In this document: piece by piece, positions 4,568 to 6,643 of the stretch
How the letters are laid out: the number at the start of each line of letters is the position of its first letter
Numbering within the stretch: the stretch's first letter is position 1
NCBI GenBank assembly: GCA_035527275.1
Contig: DATLBA010000114.1
Location: 1 to 6,643 of the forward strand
Reading direction: 5' to 3'
Origin: DATLBA01 sp035527275
Lineage (GTDB): Bacteria; Planctomycetota; Phycisphaerae; FEN-1346
Length of the DNA stretch: 6,643 bases
Notes under the pieces: model-generated
Seen by the model: the letters and a program-made list of their open reading frames with translations, nothing else
The model's database searches: none
What the model was told of the DNA's origin: nothing
Translations under genes and position numbers: made by a program

Positions 4568-6328
4568 TCACGCATATTCCCTGGCGGCCTCGGGGTCCTC
4601 GTAGGATCCGATCCAGAGGTCTTTGACGTGGAGTTCCACCTCGGGCGTGGCGCGGTAATCCGAGATGCGCAAGGTGAAGGCGATGCCGCAGGACCCGGCG
4701 CGGGAAAGGGCGTCAGCCGCTTCACCCCCGCGCCATGCGACGGCGCGCCGCGCATGTCCGCCTTCGGTGACGCGAAAGGCCAAGTGCGCGCCACGCCGAC
4801 CGATCTGGCGAGCGTCTTTTACGAGGCGCAGGCGCCTGGCCGCAAAGACCGGCCGGGGATTCCCCGCGCCGAAAGGTCCCAGGCGCTCCAGCGCGCGGGC
4901 CGCCTCCAGCGTCAGGTCCGAAAGTTTGACCTCGGCATCGACGGTGACGCGCGGCACCAAGTCCTCCGGCCGGAGGGACGCTCCGGCGTGGGCGAGAAAC
5001 GCCTCGCGAAACGCCGGGACGTTCGCGGGACTTAGTTGAAGTCCCGCCGCCATCGCGTGGCCGCCGTACCTTTTCAGGTGCTTGCCGCAGGCCGCCATCG
5101 CCCCGAACAGGTCGAACCCCGATATGCTGCGTCCGGAGCCCTGGGCATGGTCCTCCGCCACGGCGATGAGGACGGTCGGCCGCCAGTACTTCTCCACGAT
5201 TCGCGAGGCGACGATGCCGATGACCCCGGCGTGCCAGCCTTCGGAAGCGAGGACAATCGCGGCGTCCCGTTTTTTGTCGAACGTTTCGGCGATGCGGGCC
5301 TCGGCCTCCTCGAAGATTTGCTTCTCGGTTTGCTGGCGCTTGCGATTGAGGCGGTCGAGTTTCTGTGCGATGGCGAGTGCGGCTTCGGGGCCGGCTGTGG
5401 TCAAGAGTTCGATGGCCTCGCGGGCGCTGCCCATGCGGCCGGCGGCGTTGAGCCGAGGGGCCAGCATGAAGCCGACATGGCCCGCATCGAGACGCTTATC
5501 GGCAAGGCCCGAAACCGCCAGCAGCGCGCCGATACCGGGGTGGCGGCTTGAAGCGAGGGCCCGCAGACCGAAACCGGCAAGGGCATGGTTCTCGCCGACC
5601 AGGGGGACGACGTCGGCAATGGTTCCGAGCGCCGCCAGGCCGGTCGCGGCGACCAGGAATTCGCGGAAGGCGTCGGTGACGCGGTCGCGGCGGCTGAGGC
5701 GCTGGCCGATGGCCCACGCCAGTTTCAGGGCCAGCCCGGCCCCCGACAGGTCCCGGAACGGATAGGGTGAGCCGGGAAGTTTCGGGTTCACGATGACCGT
5801 GGCCTGGGGAACTCGGTCGGGGTCCGGCTCGTGGTGGTCGGTGATGATGGTTTCCAGACCGAGCGCGCGGGCGTGGGCAACCTCGGCCGCACTCGTGATG
5901 CCGCAGTCCACCGTCACCAGAACGCGGGCGCCTTCGGCGGCGAGCCGCCCGATGGCGTCGCGATTCAGGCCGTAGCCCTCCTCCAGGCGATGCGGGGTAT
6001 AGATGCGGACGTCGGCGTCGGCCAGGCGGAGCGCCTGCCAGAGGATCGCCGAGGCGGTAATGCCGTCGGCGTCGTAGTCGCCATAGATGACGATAGGCTC
6101 GCCGTTTCGGGCGGCGGCGACGAGGCGGTCGGCGGCGGCCAAGATGGCGGGATCCGAGGCGGGTTCGTGAAGTTGCGACAGATCCGGATTCAGGAAGGCC
6201 CGCGCCGCCTGCGGAGAGGCGAGGCCGCGGTTCGCCAGAACCCGCGCGACGAGCGGCAGCAGGCCGAGCGCGCGGGCCAATCGGTCGGCTTCGGGCGGAA
6301 CCGGGCGAATCGTCCACCGTCTAGGCAT
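4568..6328 (-). CDS. recJ: Single-stranded-DNA-specific exonuclease RecJ
   Basis: RecJ degrades single-stranded DNA 5' to 3' in recombination (RecFOR pathway), mismatch and base-excision repair, using metal ions bound by DHH-family motifs. At 586 residues it has normal length and looks complete. Motifs in order are GDYDADG (83-89), VTVDCGIT (138-145), TDHHEPD (163-169), GTIADVVPL (235-243) and RLNAAGRMG (292-300). The DHHA1 part follows with GWHAGVIGIVASR (364-376), GSGRSISGFDL (397-407) and GGHAMAAG (422-429). PFGAGNP (485-491) leads the C-terminal OB-type region. All aspartates and histidines expected for metal binding are visible. The open frame extends to a TTG at 6334, but I choose ATG 6328: GGAAG lies 8 nt upstream of it and only 2 nt from the TTG. 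This ATG overlaps the stop of the upstream gene (ATGCCTAG), indicating an operon with coupled translation. It is convergent with the membrane pair. Confidence 0.97.
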   Translation of the reverse strand: MPRRWTIRPVPPEADRLARALGLLPLVARVLANRGLASPQAARAFLNPDLSQLHEPASDPAILAAADRLVAAARNGEPIVIYGDYDADGITASAILWQALRLADADVRIYTPHRLEEGYGLNRDAIGRLAAEGARVLVTVDCGITSAAEVAHARALGLETIITDHHEPDPDRVPQATVIVNPKLPGSPYPFRDLSGAGLALKLAWAIGQRLSRRDRVTDAFREFLVAATGLAALGTIADVVPLVGENHALAGFGLRALASSRHPGIGALLAVSGLADKRLDAGHVGFMLAPRLNAAGRMGSAREAIELLTTAGPEAALAIAQKLDRLNRKRQQTEKQIFEEAEARIAETFDKKRDAAIVLASEGWHAGVIGIVASRIVEKYWRPTVLIAVAEDHAQGSGRSISGFDLFGAMAACGKHLKRYGGHAMAAGLQLSPANVPAFREAFLAHAGASLRPEDLVPRVTVDAEVKLSDLTLEAARALERLGPFGAGNPRPVFAARRLRLVKDARQIGRRGAHLAFRVTEGGHARRAVAWRGGEAADALSRAGSCGIAFTLRISDYRATPEVELHVKDLWIGSYEDPEAAREYA

Positions 6329-6643
6329 GACCAAGGCTTCCGCCCACGCGCCGGCGCAGGGCCGCCAGAAAGCGCCGGTTGCCCGCGTGGTTCAGACGGT
6401 CCGGATGCACGTGATGAAAGTCGGCGCGGGGGCTGACGGCGCCGCGAAAACCCATCCGCACTAGGGCCTGGGGGAACTCGAAGAAGCCTTCGGCCGTCGG
6501 GTCGGTCCGTGTGTTCCAGGCCCACAGGTCCACTTTGTCGAGGATCTCACGCGTCGAGGGACGGACCCGCGCAAGGCCCTTGCCCGACGGACCGGTGCCG
6601 ACGACCATGATGGCGACGTCGGCCGGCCTGGCCCAGAGATAGG
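6321..6643 (-). CDS. Unrecognised protein, C-terminal part (gene cut by the right edge)
   Basis: The last 106 codons and TAG stop are visible; the frame stays open to the window edge. An internal ATG at 6608 has no ribosome binding site, and readable protein precedes it (LWARPADVAI), so the true start is probably outside. I do not recognise the family. A hydrophobic strand and glycine turn (IMVVGTGPSGKG) are followed by KVDLWAWNTRTDPTAEGFF, then ADFHHVHPDRLNHAGNRR near the end and a basic tail (LRRRVGGSLGHA). GTGPSGKG resembles a P-loop but lacks the final Ser/Thr. The His-rich D-x-x-N-H-x-x-G stretch faintly recalls the last block of SGNH/GDSL hydrolases; this is a weak guess. Its stop overlaps the recJ start by 8 nt, so it is very probably the upstream gene of a recJ operon. 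Confidence 0.75.
   Translation of the reverse strand, partial: YLWARPADVAIMVVGTGPSGKGLARVRPSTREILDKVDLWAWNTRTDPTAEGFFEFPQALVRMGFRGAVSPRADFHHVHPDRLNHAGNRRFLAALRRRVGGSLGHA

Noticed and set aside
6585..6608. Walker A P-loop in the partial gene upstream of recJ (GTGPSGKG)
   Set aside because: The position after GK should be Ser or Thr but is Gly, and no Walker B or other NTPase motif is visible.
1..6643. tRNA, rRNA, CRISPR array, insertion sequence or attachment site
   Set aside because: No regular spaced repeats, terminal inverted repeats with target duplications, transposase motifs or tRNA-like cloverleaf were seen on either strand.

Overview
The window is high-GC bacterial chromosomal DNA carrying mostly core genes. 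Best supported are glmS (minus strand), a small hydrophilic protein gene (plus), two adjacent seven-helix membrane-protein genes (plus), recJ (minus), and the 3' part of an unrecognised gene upstream of recJ (minus, cut by the right edge). The organism cannot be named from this sequence. High GC, Shine-Dalgarno sites, E. coli-like -35/-10 boxes and two kinds of degenerate short-period intergenic repeat would fit a Planctomycetota/PVC-type bacterium. That is an inference from general impression, not a database result.

Layout. Bases 1-294 hold no gene I can support: they contain a strong stem-loop, a weak terminator candidate for glmS, and perhaps the end or start of a gene lying off the left edge. 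Bases 295-2127 are a complete glmS. Bases 2128-2577 are a divergent intergenic region with a good glmS promoter and a structured leader of about 125 nt on one side, a promoter for the 92-residue protein on the other, and short repeats between. Bases 2578-2856 encode the 92-residue protein. Bases 2857-3058 carry a 21-bp-period repeat and a promoter for the membrane pair. Bases 3059-4459 are the two membrane-protein genes, 3 nt apart and probably translationally coupled. Bases 4460-4567 separate convergent genes and hold two hairpins with the same CTGAAA/TTTCAG stem. Bases 4568-6328 are recJ, whose start overlaps the stop of the upstream gene (6321-6643, partial) by 8 nt.

Functionally, GlmS makes glucosamine-6-phosphate for cell-wall and envelope amino sugars, and RecJ is a 5'-3' single-strand DNA exonuclease for recombination and repair. 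The membrane pair has the look of the TMEM198/TM7S3-like (DUF4203) fold and appears to be two diverged copies of one ancestor. No mobile element, CRISPR array, tRNA or rRNA was seen, and there is no clear sign of a new defence or metabolic system. The items most worth a second look are the membrane pair, the small protein, the glmS leader and the twin hairpins.
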